The notes beneath the pieces are model-generated. The model was not told the DNA's origin, did not search any database, and worked only from the letters and a program-made list of their open reading frames with translations. From assembly GCA_002495065.1 (NCBI GenBank), contig DADT01000052.1:258-16383 (forward strand): 16,126 nucleotides of DNA. The letters are read 5' to 3'. This document shows, piece after piece, positions 1-7,017 of this stretch (the first letter of the stretch is position 1; each line of letters begins with the position of its first letter). The DNA is from Methanoregula sp. UBA471 (GTDB lineage Archaea > Halobacteriota > Methanomicrobia > Methanomicrobiales > Methanospirillaceae). Both the position numbers and the translations under genes were made by a program.

Positions 1-784
1 ACCCGCCGCCCGAGGTGCCGACCGCTGCCCTCGTCCCTGCATAGGAACACCCCAGGGCCATCAGGATCACCGCTATCTCGCTCTCCGGCTGGATGACACG
101 GATGTGGAGCTCATCGGCATAACCGGCGAGGAAATGAAGAATATTCGAAGTCGGGGACATCGGGTAACTGAAATACATCTCAAGGTCGGCCTCGACCAGC
201 CCGATACTGATCGCTTCGTTGCCGGTCAGGACCGGCAGCACAGGCTTTCCTGTTAGGGGGACAACCTTTCGTTCCTCCGACAGGTCATACGCCCTTCTCG
301 CAATACGGAGGTTCTTTTCGGTCTCTTTCGGCATCGATTTCTTCAGCACAAGGGTTGCAGTGTCCCAGTTGAGCCCCGCTGCCCGTATGAAAGCCCCGAT
401 AATGGCAGAATTTCCCATCACAGGAGGTGCTTCATTGGCTGCCAGTATCTCCTTTACCGGAATTCCTATCCCTTCTGCCCGCTTTACCGTACCGGTATCA
501 TATATGGCAACACCCCCATCTCTCAGACGATGGCGGTGAAGATCCAGGGTCTCCTGGTTGAGAGCGAGGATGAAATCCACCTGTTCCCTGACAGCCCCGA
601 TCTCCTCTTCTGCTGCCCGTACGATTGCAAAATTATGCCCGCCTTTGATCAGCGACGGGTAATCGAAGTACATATGCACATGGTACCCGTTACGGGCGAG
701 CAGGTGGGCAATGATCTGGCTGGCACTCGATATACCGTCCCCGGCCCTCCCGCCGATTAATACCGATACTTCCCGTTCTGCCAT
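1..784 (-). CDS. 2-oxoacid:ferredoxin oxidoreductase, fused gamma-alpha subunit (partial, KorA-like)
   Basis: My translation of the minus strand from ATG at 784 stays open for 261 codons to the window edge, so the C-terminal part is missing. Residues 1 to about 175 form the gamma domain (IGGRAGDGISSASQIIA near the start, then YPSLIKGGHNFAIVR). From about residue 185 an alpha (pyrimidine) domain begins: TGNEAISIGL, YPMSPTSNILHFLA (the YPITP-type motif), QPESEIAVILMALG and SYAGTRAAVGTSGGG. Enzymes of this family take a 2-oxoacid and CoA to acyl-CoA, CO2 and reduced ferredoxin, and can run in reverse. A GGAGAT ribosome site lies about five bases before the ATG. The gene is divergent from the fumarate reductase operon, which suggests 2-oxoglutarate synthase from succinyl-CoA. 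Substrate specificity cannot be read from this fragment; 2-oxoisovalerate or another 2-oxoacid is possible. The beta subunit would lie outside the window. The gamma-alpha fusion contrasts with the separate four-subunit enzyme of many methanogens. Confidence 0.85.
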   Translation of the reverse strand, partial: MAEREVSVLIGGRAGDGISSASQIIAHLLARNGYHVHMYFDYPSLIKGGHNFAIVRAAEEEIGAVREQVDFILALNQETLDLHRHRLRDGGVAIYDTGTVKRAEGIGIPVKEILAANEAPPVMGNSAIIGAFIRAAGLNWDTATLVLKKSMPKETEKNLRIARRAYDLSEERKVVPLTGKPVLPVLTGNEAISIGLVEADLEMYFSYPMSPTSNILHFLAGYADELHIRVIQPESEIAVILMALGCSYAGTRAAVGTSGGG

Positions 785-915
785 GGTTATCTCCAGATAC
801 TGGTGAAAAATACCATTCCTGCCATTGGATAAAATGGTATCTTTACCATGGTAACAGGAATCCCGGCTGACCTGATGCGTACTGTTATCTACCATGATGC
901 AATACACGAGACATA
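785..915. promoter_or_regulatory. Divergent promoter region with nested palindromes
   Basis: This 131-base spacer separates the minus-strand oxidoreductase from the plus-strand fumarate reductase operon. It contains an inverted repeat ATACCATT (810-817) / AATGGTAT (833-840), a perfect 12-base palindrome TTACCATGGTAA (843-854), and a further TACCAT at 890-895. The motif TACCAT/ATGGTA therefore occurs five times. The AT-rich stretch at 829-836 (TTTTAT on the minus strand) could be the TATA element for the minus gene. The palindromes would then overlap the promoter, as expected of an operator. No regulator is encoded next to it. Confidence 0.5.
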
Positions 916-2643
916 ATGGTTGTACATAGGGACCAGCCTTCCCTGCACCACGTTGATGTGATCATTATCGGTGGCGGTTTGACCGGCCTGCGTGCTGCCC
1001 TGCAGTTGTCCCGGGCAGGACGTTCCTGTGCGCTCCTGTCAAAGGTCCATCCCCTGCGATCGCACTCGGTAGCAGCACAGGGCGGTATGAACGCGTCATT
1101 GGGGAATGTACCCGGTACCGAAGGCGCCACGGACAGCTGGGAGCGACATGCGTACGATACCGTAAAAGGCTCGGATTATCTTGCAGACCAGAATGCAGTC
1201 GTGCGCATGTGCAGAGAGGCCCCGGCGACAGTCATCGAGCTGGAGCACATGGGTACGGTCTGGTCACAGCTGGAGGACGGAAAGATCGCACAGCGCCCGT
1301 TCGGGGGGGCCGGGTTTCCCCGGACCTGCTATGCGGCAGACAGGACCGGCCATAACATCCTTCACACCCTCTACGAGCAGGTCACCGCAGAAAAAATACC
1401 GGTATACGAAGAATTTTTCGTCACATCGCTTGTCACCGCGGGCGGGCGCTGCACGGGATGCACCGCTCTCGAGATCATGACGGGGACGATCCACGGGTTC
1501 TGTGCGAAAGCGACCCTCCTTGCCACGGGGGGATTCGGTCGGATCTTTTCACGGTCCACCAACGCGATCATCAATACCGGGGACGGCCAGGCGCTCGCAC
1601 TCCGGGCAGGAGCCTCCTTAAAGGACATGGAATTTGTCCAGTTCCACCCGACATCCCTGCTGGGCTCGAATATTCTCATTTCTGAAGCTGCACGTGGCGA
1701 GGGCGGGGTCCTTGTCAATAAAAACGGCGAACGGTTCATGACACGCTATGCTCCCCGGTCAGCCGATCTCGCCCCTCGTGACGTGGTTGCCCGTGCAATC
1801 GAGAATGAGATCGCTGCCGGGAGGGGGTTTGACGGGGGATACGTGCACCTCGATCTCCGGCATATTGGTGAGGAGCGTATCCGGGAGCGCCTGCCCGGAA
1901 TCCGTTTGATCGCGATGGATTTTGCGGGAGTGGATCCTGTCACTGAACCGATCCCCGTGCAGCCTGCCCAGCACTATTCCATGGGCGGGATCGATGTGGG
2001 AATTGAAGGGCAGTCAGGAATACCCGGTTTGTATGCCGCCGGTGAATGTGCCTGTATCAGTGTTCACGGGGCAAACCGGCTGGGGGGCAACTCTCTCCTT
2101 GAGACCGTCGTGTTCGGGCGGCTGGTAGCGGCATCCATCATCCGTGCTTTACCGTCAGAGCCGGTCCCGGCAGATGGACCGGTCCTCTCAGCTGTCCAGG
2201 AAATGGAGGCAAAGGTCAGCGGGATTCTCGGGAAGAGCGGCGGTGAGCAGCTCTTCACGGTCATTGATTCTTTAAAAGAGACCATGAATACAAAATTCGG
2301 TATCTTCCGTGAAGGGAACAGCATGGAAAAAGGACTGGCAGAGATCTCAGCATTACGGGAAAGAGCGGGGAACATCTCGATTTCTGACAAGAACCGTGCA
2401 GCAAACCAGGCGCTTGTCCGCTATCTCGAGCTCGAATATATGTTCCCGGTAGCAGAGGCAACAGCCCTGGGGGCGATACAGCGGAAGGAGAGCCGTGGCT
2501 CGCATACCCGGACAGACTACCCTGCCCGGGATGATGATCGCTTCCTGTTTCATACGATTACCAGAAATCTGAATGGAAAGATTGCCGTTTCCTCTGCCCC
2601 GGTCACGCTGGGCATGTTCACTCCTGAGGAGCGGGTGTACTGA
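916..2643 (+). CDS. tfrA: Fumarate reductase flavoprotein subunit (TfrA/FrdA/SdhA family)
   Basis: A 575-residue flavoprotein that reduces fumarate to succinate (or the reverse). The N-terminal dinucleotide fold is GGGLTG at 19-24. The HSVAAQGG motif at 50-57 has His50 at the position of the covalent-FAD histidine. Active-site motifs follow in order: QFHPT (His244), RGEGG at 260-264, APRDVV with Arg288 (equivalent to the catalytic proton-shuttle arginine of FrdA), HYSMGG (His353) and HGANRLGGNSL (His384, Arg388). The C-terminal RKESRGSHTRTDYPARDD is the usual capping segment. Length is normal for the family. ATG 916 is the first in-frame start after a stop at 895-897; no strong ribosome site precedes it, so the leader may be short. 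The stop overlaps the start of the iron-sulfur subunit by one base (TGATG). There is no membrane-anchor gene in the operon, so a cytoplasmic enzyme is likely. The symbol follows the methanogen thiol:fumarate reductase, but the electron donor is not known. Confidence 0.93.
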   Translation: MVVHRDQPSLHHVDVIIIGGGLTGLRAALQLSRAGRSCALLSKVHPLRSHSVAAQGGMNASLGNVPGTEGATDSWERHAYDTVKGSDYLADQNAVVRMCREAPATVIELEHMGTVWSQLEDGKIAQRPFGGAGFPRTCYAADRTGHNILHTLYEQVTAEKIPVYEEFFVTSLVTAGGRCTGCTALEIMTGTIHGFCAKATLLATGGFGRIFSRSTNAIINTGDGQALALRAGASLKDMEFVQFHPTSLLGSNILISEAARGEGGVLVNKNGERFMTRYAPRSADLAPRDVVARAIENEIAAGRGFDGGYVHLDLRHIGEERIRERLPGIRLIAMDFAGVDPVTEPIPVQPAQHYSMGGIDVGIEGQSGIPGLYAAGECACISVHGANRLGGNSLLETVVFGRLVAASIIRALPSEPVPADGPVLSAVQEMEAKVSGILGKSGGEQLFTVIDSLKETMNTKFGIFREGNSMEKGLAEISALRERAGNISISDKNRAANQALVRYLELEYMFPVAEATALGAIQRKESRGSHTRTDYPARDDDRFLFHTITRNLNGKIAVSSAPVTLGMFTPEERVY

Positions 2644-3431
2644 TGATGCTGAAGGTGTTCCGTTTTAGCCCGGGCATGGAAAAACCGCGGTATGACACCT
2701 TCGCGATTGAACCTGCACCCGGCAAGACCGTCCTCGCCGCACTGTTCGAGGCGCAGTCACGCTATGACGATTCCCTCGCCTTCCGGTATTCCTGCCGAGG
2801 TGCGGTCTGCGGCACCTGTGCAATGCTGATAAACCGTGTGCCACGGCTTGCGTGCCGGACCCGCCTCGGGGCCCTGTCAGCCGGCGATTCCGATCCTCCC
2901 CACTCCCATTACGACCTGCCTCATCTCACCGAACCCTGGGACAAAAAAGAGGAAGTCCTAGTGGAACCGTTGCCGAACCTGCCGGTGATCAAGGACCTCA
3001 TCGTGGATATGGATGAATTTTTTACGCGCTACCGTTCGGTAGAACCGGTATTCAGGCCCGGCGGACCTGATCCGGAGAAGGAGCGGCTCATGACACCGGA
3101 AGCGGTCCGCGAGCTTGAGCGGTATACCACCTGCATCCTCTGTGCTGCCTGCTTTGCCGCATGTCCGGTCAATGGTAAAAATCCACGGTATACCGGACCG
3201 GCAGCGCTTGCCAAACTCTACCGTTTTCACATCGACCCGCGTGAGCAGCAGGGCCCGGCCCGGCTCAGGACCGCTGATACGCCGGATGGGTGGTGGGCAT
3301 GCGAGTTCCATACGAACTGCCGGAGGGTCTGCCCGAAGGATGTACCGCCGGACAAGGCCATCGGACACGCACGGCAGGAACTCAAGGACCTGAAAAAAAA
3401 GGAGACGGGACCAGGAGGAGATGGAGCATGA
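2643..3431 (+). CDS. tfrB: Fumarate reductase iron-sulfur subunit (SdhB/FrdB type, short TfrB)
   Basis: A 262-residue protein that passes electrons to the flavoprotein. A plant-type [2Fe-2S] site is formed by Cys51, Cys56, Cys59 and Cys71. A ferredoxin-like domain carries CILCAACFAACP (Cys164, 167, 170, 174) and a second set CEFHTNCRRVCP (Cys220, 226, 230), matching the [4Fe-4S] and [3Fe-4S] clusters of SdhB. Length is that of an ordinary SdhB/FrdB. By contrast, the Methanothermobacter TfrB is nearly twice as long, because it adds a heterodisulfide-reductase-like CCG domain. That domain is absent here, and no separate HdrB-like or SdhC/D gene follows. A GAGGAG ribosome site (2626-2631) lies inside the upstream gene. 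ATG 2643 or the adjacent ATG 2646 could start it. Translation is probably coupled on both sides, since the stop overlaps the next start as ATGA. Confidence 0.93.
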   Translation: MMLKVFRFSPGMEKPRYDTFAIEPAPGKTVLAALFEAQSRYDDSLAFRYSCRGAVCGTCAMLINRVPRLACRTRLGALSAGDSDPPHSHYDLPHLTEPWDKKEEVLVEPLPNLPVIKDLIVDMDEFFTRYRSVEPVFRPGGPDPEKERLMTPEAVRELERYTTCILCAACFAACPVNGKNPRYTGPAALAKLYRFHIDPREQQGPARLRTADTPDGWWACEFHTNCRRVCPKDVPPDKAIGHARQELKDLKKKETGPGGDGA

Positions 3432-4837
3432 TGCGACAGGAACGAGACCCGCTCGGGGTCCGGAACGTGCCTTCAGAGGCATATTACGGCATCCAGACCG
3501 TGCGGGCGATGGAAAATTTCCCGGTCAGCGGAATAAGGGAACCGCCCGGGATGATCGCTGCCTATGCTGTGATCAAAAAAGCGGCTGCCCTCACCAATAT
3601 GGAGGCCGGTGTACTTGACCCGCAGAGAGGTAACGCAATTGTAGCTGCAGCAGAGGAGATCATTGCAGGGAACTATGCCGACCAGTTCCCGGTCGATGTC
3701 TACCAGGCAGGGGCGGGGACATCGTTCAATATGAATGTGAATGAGGTGATCGCGAACCGGGCACTGGAGATTCTCGGCAGACCCCGTGGGAATTATGCAT
3801 TCCTGAGCCCAAACGACCACGTTAATCTCGGCCAGTCGAGCAATGACACCTTTCCCACCGCCTCGCATATCGCAATCATAAAGGAGGCACAGTACCTCGA
3901 TACCGTCCTTGCAGGTCTCGCCGCAGCCCTGGAAAAGAAGGGGGATGCATTTGCGCTGCTGCCAAAGAGCGGCAGGACGCACCTGATGGACGCGATCCCG
4001 GTGACACTCGGTGATGAATTTTATGCGTACAGCGCTGCAGTTCGCCGGGCAGCAGGAAGGATCCGGGAACGCAGGGACGGCCTGCTCGAGGTGGCCATTG
4101 GCGGGACTGCAACCGGAAACGGTGCAAACGCACCTGCGGGATATCGCGAGAAGGTGATCAGCACCCTTCGCTCCCTCACCGGTCTTGAAATCGTTCCTGC
4201 CGGGAACAGTTTCGAGGCGTTGCAAAGCCTTTCGCAGATGGGAGCGTTCTCCAGCTCGCTTAAGGAGTTCTCCCTTGAACTGATCCGGATCGCAAATGAT
4301 CTCCGGCTCATGAATTCCGGCCCGTTGTCAGGACTCGGTGAGATCAGCCTCCCTCCTGTCCAGCCGGGGTCATCCATCATGCCCGGAAAATTCAATCCCG
4401 TCATGGCCGAATGTGGGGATATGATCGCCTTCCAGGTTATCGGCAATGATACCGCGGTAACCATGGCCGTGCAGGCCGGCCAGCTCGAGCTGAATGTCAT
4501 GGCACCGCTTATCGTCCATAACATCCTCTCATCTGTTTCGCTGCTCACCTGTTATCTCCCGGTCTTTACCGTCCAGTGTATTGACGGCATAGCGGCAAAC
4601 GAAGAGCGGCTTTCCCAAAATGCCGGCACAAATCCTGTCCTCGCGACCCTGCTCACCCCGAAGATCGGGTACCTGAAGGCAGCAGAAATTGCGCATGAAT
4701 CACGGGTAACACAGCGGCCAGTCAGGGATCTTGCCGTCGGGAAAGGGATCCTCACCAAAGACGAGGCGGATAAACTGTTTGACCTGTCCGCGATAGCCGG
4801 GAACCGATACCGCCGGAACAGGAAACAACAGATCTAG
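3428..4837 (+). CDS. Fumarase class II / aspartate ammonia-lyase family enzyme
   Basis: From ATG 3428 this is 469 residues, the usual length for aspartase or class II fumarase. AGGAGG at 3413-3418 sets this start; the open frame runs further back, to 3290, inside tfrB. The enzyme forms fumarate by removing ammonia from aspartate or water from malate. Seen in the sequence: YYGIQTVRAMENFPVSG (aspartase-like N-terminus), GAGTSFNMNVNEV, GQSSND (135-140), GRTHLMDAIP (182-191) and the signature loop GSSIMPGKFNP (314-324), with catalytic Ser315/316, Lys321 and Asn323. The features are mixed. GQSSND and SGLGEI resemble fumarase, whereas the N-terminus and the PVRDLAVGKGILT tail resemble aspartase. 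The loop has KFN where KVN is normal, and residues 229-234 read TGNGAN where the family has GTGLN. Being last in the fumarate reductase operon, it most likely supplies fumarate. I lean slightly to aspartase, without certainty. Confidence 0.88.
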   Translation: MMRQERDPLGVRNVPSEAYYGIQTVRAMENFPVSGIREPPGMIAAYAVIKKAAALTNMEAGVLDPQRGNAIVAAAEEIIAGNYADQFPVDVYQAGAGTSFNMNVNEVIANRALEILGRPRGNYAFLSPNDHVNLGQSSNDTFPTASHIAIIKEAQYLDTVLAGLAAALEKKGDAFALLPKSGRTHLMDAIPVTLGDEFYAYSAAVRRAAGRIRERRDGLLEVAIGGTATGNGANAPAGYREKVISTLRSLTGLEIVPAGNSFEALQSLSQMGAFSSSLKEFSLELIRIANDLRLMNSGPLSGLGEISLPPVQPGSSIMPGKFNPVMAECGDMIAFQVIGNDTAVTMAVQAGQLELNVMAPLIVHNILSSVSLLTCYLPVFTVQCIDGIAANEERLSQNAGTNPVLATLLTPKIGYLKAAEIAHESRVTQRPVRDLAVGKGILTKDEADKLFDLSAIAGNRYRRNRKQQI

Positions 4838-4860
4838 AGGAACGACGGGTTATTTTAACA

Positions 4861-4897
4861 GCAGGACCGGTTACCTGCGGTCCTTAAACAGAATTTT
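4861..4897 (+). terminator. Possible terminator of the fumarate reductase operon
   Basis: AGGACC (4863-4868) and GGTCCT (4879-4884) form a perfect six-base stem about 25 bases after the lyase stop. A T-tract follows at 4893-4897. An alternative GCAGG/CCTGC pairing competes with the stem. Confidence 0.5.
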
Positions 4898-4996
4898 TGC
4901 TCTGTTGAAACGGGAATGAATGGGAGTTCACACCCGAACCATGAAAATCATTAAGCCATGTAATTCTATGAGGGCTCCCCGCCTCAGGGCTCTTCG
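4892..4996 (+). repeat. Inverted arm, left (leading half of the hairpin repeat element)
   Basis: This arm matches the reverse complement of 5497-5600. Shared blocks, in order, are GCTCTG-TGAAACGGG-ATGAA, a TTC-CACCC block, TGAAAATCATTAA, then TAATT-TATGA and GGCTCCCCGCCTCAGGG. By eye the two arms are about 80% identical with small indels. Only the leading half of the element is present in this orientation; after CGCAAACGG (about 4998) the match ends. Confidence 0.8.
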
Positions 4997-5042
4997 CAAA
5001 CGGATGTGAGTAATGGAATGTTTATTCCTCATAATTATTTGC

Positions 5043-5137
5043 GATGAACCCCGCCGCCCCCGACGGGGCGCCCCCGCGGCGGATCAGGAGTTATAAGCAT
5101 ATTTGTAAACACCACACTGCCCCCACCGTGCCTCGGA
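5043..5137 (-). repeat. Hairpin repeat element, copy 1 (truncated)
   Basis: On the minus strand this reads CCGAGGCACGGTGGGGGCAG, an AT-rich linker, then a GC hairpin (GGGGGCGCCCCGTCGGGGGC) ending in GTTCATC. It is a direct repeat of 5404-5497; the linker GTTATAAG-ATA-T-GTAAACAC is shared almost exactly. The first half of the leading hairpin is missing. Confidence 0.8.
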
Positions 5138-5403
5138 TTTAATTTCATGGGAAACCCTCAAGGCTCAACCAACTGCGAATCATCTGGTATCGGAGGGGAC
5201 AGTGCCTGTCCGCCCGGACCGCCCCTGCGCTTTGCGATGGTGTCGTATTACCTTCTCTGTAATTATTGCACCAGGAATTGCCACAGCAGCGGGGGGGCCT
5301 AGGCATTACGTACCGGAGACTTCAGGGTTGTTGAGAAAAATATTGTGAGGATTTCCCATGGAAGTCCCAATTACAGTAATTTCGGAAAGCCAAAATCCTT
5401 TAC

Positions 5404-5600
5404 GATGACCAGCGCCGCACCAAAAAGGGACGCCCCTGCAGCGGATCTTTGTTATAAGTATACTCGTAAACACGCACTGCCCCGCCGTGCCTCGGAGAGG
5501 CCCTGAGGCGGGGAGCCATCATAAAATTATTTGGTTTAATGATTTTCAGATTGGGTGAGAACCCATCATGTTCATGCCCGTTTCAGCAGAGCCAGGAATT
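5404..5600 (-). repeat. Hairpin repeat element, copy 2 (most complete; right inverted arm)
   Basis: Read on the minus strand from 5600, the element has a leading section (GCTCTGCTGAAACGGGCATG, GGGTTCTCACCC, TGAAAATCATTAA). Hairpin B follows, running from CCCCGCCTCAGGGCCTCTCC into GAGGCACGGCGGGG (5481-5513). Then comes an AT-rich linker and a diverged hairpin A ending in GGTCATC at 5404. The leading part pairs with 4892-4996 as an inverted repeat, and the rest repeats 5043-5137 directly. Confidence 0.8.
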
Positions 5601-5602
5601 CC

Positions 5603-5629
5603 AGGAAAAACTAAAAAAAACAGAAAAAT
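5603..5629 (-). terminator. U-rich terminator
   Basis: Directly after the stop at 5630 the minus strand reads AATTTTTCTG, then eight T, AG and five T, a typical archaeal U-rich termination tract. No hairpin is needed or seen. Confidence 0.65.
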
Positions 5630-6415
5630 TTATGGGAAATTGCCTTCCTGCTTGACTTTCATGGTCAGGTCAAGATTTCCATAATCTCCGGTAAATTCAA
5701 GCGAATAATTGCCGCATTCCCGCAACACCAGTTGACGGGGAGACTGGAAGGAATAGGTTCTGCCAAAACCATCCTCGGTGACAGTTTCTCCGGTATCCTT
5801 GTTTCTGACGATCACCGTGAACCACGTATCTTCGTACGGACGGTTAATTACAAGGTTTTCTTTGTGCGTGGTCGTCATCTCCTTGTATTCCCTATATTTT
5901 ATATCAACAGCACGGGATGGGGTAACATTATAATCAATCACGAGTGGCGGATTGAGCAGGCTGAAGGAAACAAGGGGAAGGACCTGTGAAAGCTTCTGGC
6001 CGGTCAAAGAGTAAATGGTGACATACCCTTCCTCGTACCGTTGATGGGTTGTTGGCTGGATGTAGGTATGACTTGCAATTTCCGGGGGTTCCCTGGGTTC
6101 AATGGTCACAAATGCAGAAATTGATTGTATGACAGGCCGGGTATCCGAGTTTGTAACGATTACATTGGTATCAGGGAGTGCTGCACCCTCATTTCCCAGG
6201 GGCATAATCGTTGGTATCAGGCTGATCAGCGAACCGGGCGGATCCGGATCGGCCGGAGAGGCTAACGCAGGAAGCGGGGAGATCTGAGGGGTGGCGATAA
6301 CCTCTGCCGGGGCCGTCCCGTAGAGCGTGGATCCTATGGACACCAGGATTGTGGTATTTATGAGAAGAATTAAAAAAATAACCCCGAATATGAGCTTAAC
6401 GATTTCCTCGTCCAT
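5630..6415 (-). CDS. Membrane-anchored extracytoplasmic protein of unknown function
   Basis: A 261-residue protein with one hydrophobic segment at about residues 7-28 (LIFGVIFLILLINTTILVSI), preceded by acidic MDEE. It is probably a signal-anchor with the rest outside the cell. A Pro/Ala/Ser-rich linker follows (about 35-75). The remaining C-terminal 180 residues look rich in beta strands (for example NVIVTNSDTRPVIQSISAFV and YSLEFTGDYGNLDLTMKV), resembling the Ig-like archaeal surface proteins, but no named domain is recognised. There is no cysteine except one near the end and no enzymatic motif. No ribosome site precedes ATG 6415. A TATA-like TTTAAATAAA at 6434-6443 lies about 24 bases upstream, which suggests a leaderless message. 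It stands alone on its strand, next to the repeat island. Function unknown. Confidence 0.8.
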   Translation of the reverse strand: MDEEIVKLIFGVIFLILLINTTILVSIGSTLYGTAPAEVIATPQISPLPALASPADPDPPGSLISLIPTIMPLGNEGAALPDTNVIVTNSDTRPVIQSISAFVTIEPREPPEIASHTYIQPTTHQRYEEGYVTIYSLTGQKLSQVLPLVSFSLLNPPLVIDYNVTPSRAVDIKYREYKEMTTTHKENLVINRPYEDTWFTVIVRNKDTGETVTEDGFGRTYSFQSPRQLVLRECGNYSLEFTGDYGNLDLTMKVKQEGNFP

Positions 6416-6692
6416 ACCATAAGGTAATGGCGGTTTATTTAAAAAAATAGTAGTATGTTTACAGATTTATCAGGCAAAAACAGTAAAAAGGAGAATTTCT
6501 CCAGAATCCATCCAGGATTGGGCATTAACCATTTTCATTCCCGGGGGATATCCGGACTTCTTCAGGCACTCGTTTGCAGTCGGGATCAGATAGTGCCTCC
6601 CTTTACTCATACAGGAATCAGACAGATGAAGCGGACAAGACACCTGTTGTCTATGCAATCGTTTATCAGGAAGAAAGGAATGAATTACACCT
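6416..6692. other. Gene-poor spacer
   Basis: About 280 bases between the minus-strand anchor protein and the plus-strand His-rich frame. It holds the TATA box above and a long-loop inverted repeat GGCACT (6565-6570) / AGTGCC (6592-6597). A plus-strand open frame from 6455 crosses it, but has no ribosome site, no recognisable protein character, and overlaps the His-rich frame. I see no gene here. Confidence 0.45.
6434..6443 (-). promoter_or_regulatory. TATA box for the membrane-anchored protein
   Basis: The minus strand reads TTTAAATAAA, centred about 24 bases before the ATG at 6415. This is the spacing expected if transcription starts at or just before the start codon. Confidence 0.55.
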
Positions 6693-6995
6693 ATGGCACC
6701 AAGACGCGAACCACATCCGACACCACACGATCACAAGTCCCACACGGGTTCACCGGCAAGCCTTGACAAGGACCGGCACATGGAAGAGGACAAACACCAT
6801 CCCCTGGACCACCCTCATCCTCATCCTCCCCATCATCCACAGAAAAAACCATCGATCCCCCCACGGCACAACCCTCATACCCAGCCGCCAGAGCAGGGAC
6901 TGGATATCGATCATGGTACCCATGAGGATCGCCCGCGACCGGCAAAGATAATGATGAAGGAAGGAAAAACCGGGACAAAAACACCCAAAAAATGA
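6693..6995 (+). CDS. Small His/Pro/Lys-rich protein, possible metal binder
   Basis: A 100-residue frame with 16 histidines and about 20 prolines. They are concentrated in residues 8-50 (for example KHHPLDHPHPHPPHHP), followed by a basic Lys-rich tail ending KTGTKTPKK. It has no hydrophobic core or membrane segment and is probably disordered. His-rich, Pro-rich tracts of this kind occur in nickel, cobalt or zinc chaperones and storage proteins, so metal binding is a reasonable guess only. Support for a real gene: a perfect eight-base hairpin with a T-run starts 23 bases after the stop. Against: there is no clear ribosome site (only AAGGAA about 12 bases upstream), composition is low in complexity, and long frames overlap on both strands (7164-6691 on minus). 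A TATA-like CGTTTATCA at 6659-6667 would allow a leaderless start. Confidence 0.45.
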   Translation: MAPRREPHPTPHDHKSHTGSPASLDKDRHMEEDKHHPLDHPHPHPPHHPQKKPSIPPRHNPHTQPPEQGLDIDHGTHEDRPRPAKIMMKEGKTGTKTPKK

Positions 6996-7017
6996 TAGAC
7001 CTGTCATGCTCACAAAA

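Larger units (their letters stand above)
4838..5629. other. Gene-free repeat island of about 790 bases
   Basis: No convincing coding frame lies here. The stretch holds an operon terminator, about 100-base inverted arms (4892-4996 and 5497-5600), and two same-orientation copies of a GC-rich hairpin module (5043-5137 and 5404-5513). Between the copies (5138-5403) is a spacer with no recognisable gene or RNA. At 5603-5629 is a T-rich minus-strand terminator. The whole looks like accreted copies of one non-coding element, possibly a non-autonomous mobile element; no target-site duplication was identified. Confidence 0.6.

Noticed and set aside
219..760. Two plus-strand frames at the left edge
   Set aside because: They are antisense to the 2-oxoacid oxidoreductase, whose frame is continuous from 784 to the edge with clear motifs.
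3290..3427. N-terminal extension of the lyase into the iron-sulfur gene
   Set aside because: Those 46 codons overlap cluster-binding coding sequence in another frame, whereas AGGAGG before 3428 and family length fix the start.
2958..3482. 174-codon minus-strand frame across the iron-sulfur subunit
   Set aside because: It lies opposite cysteine motifs that are certainly coding on the plus strand.
3473..4225. 250-codon minus-strand open frame antisense to the lyase gene
   Set aside because: The plus strand encodes a well-conserved enzyme; the antisense frame has no family resemblance and no ribosome site, and arises from GC-rich codon use.
4892..5600. CRISPR array
   Set aside because: The repeats are long, GC-rich, internally palindromic, few and partly inverted, with no regular spacers and no cas gene.
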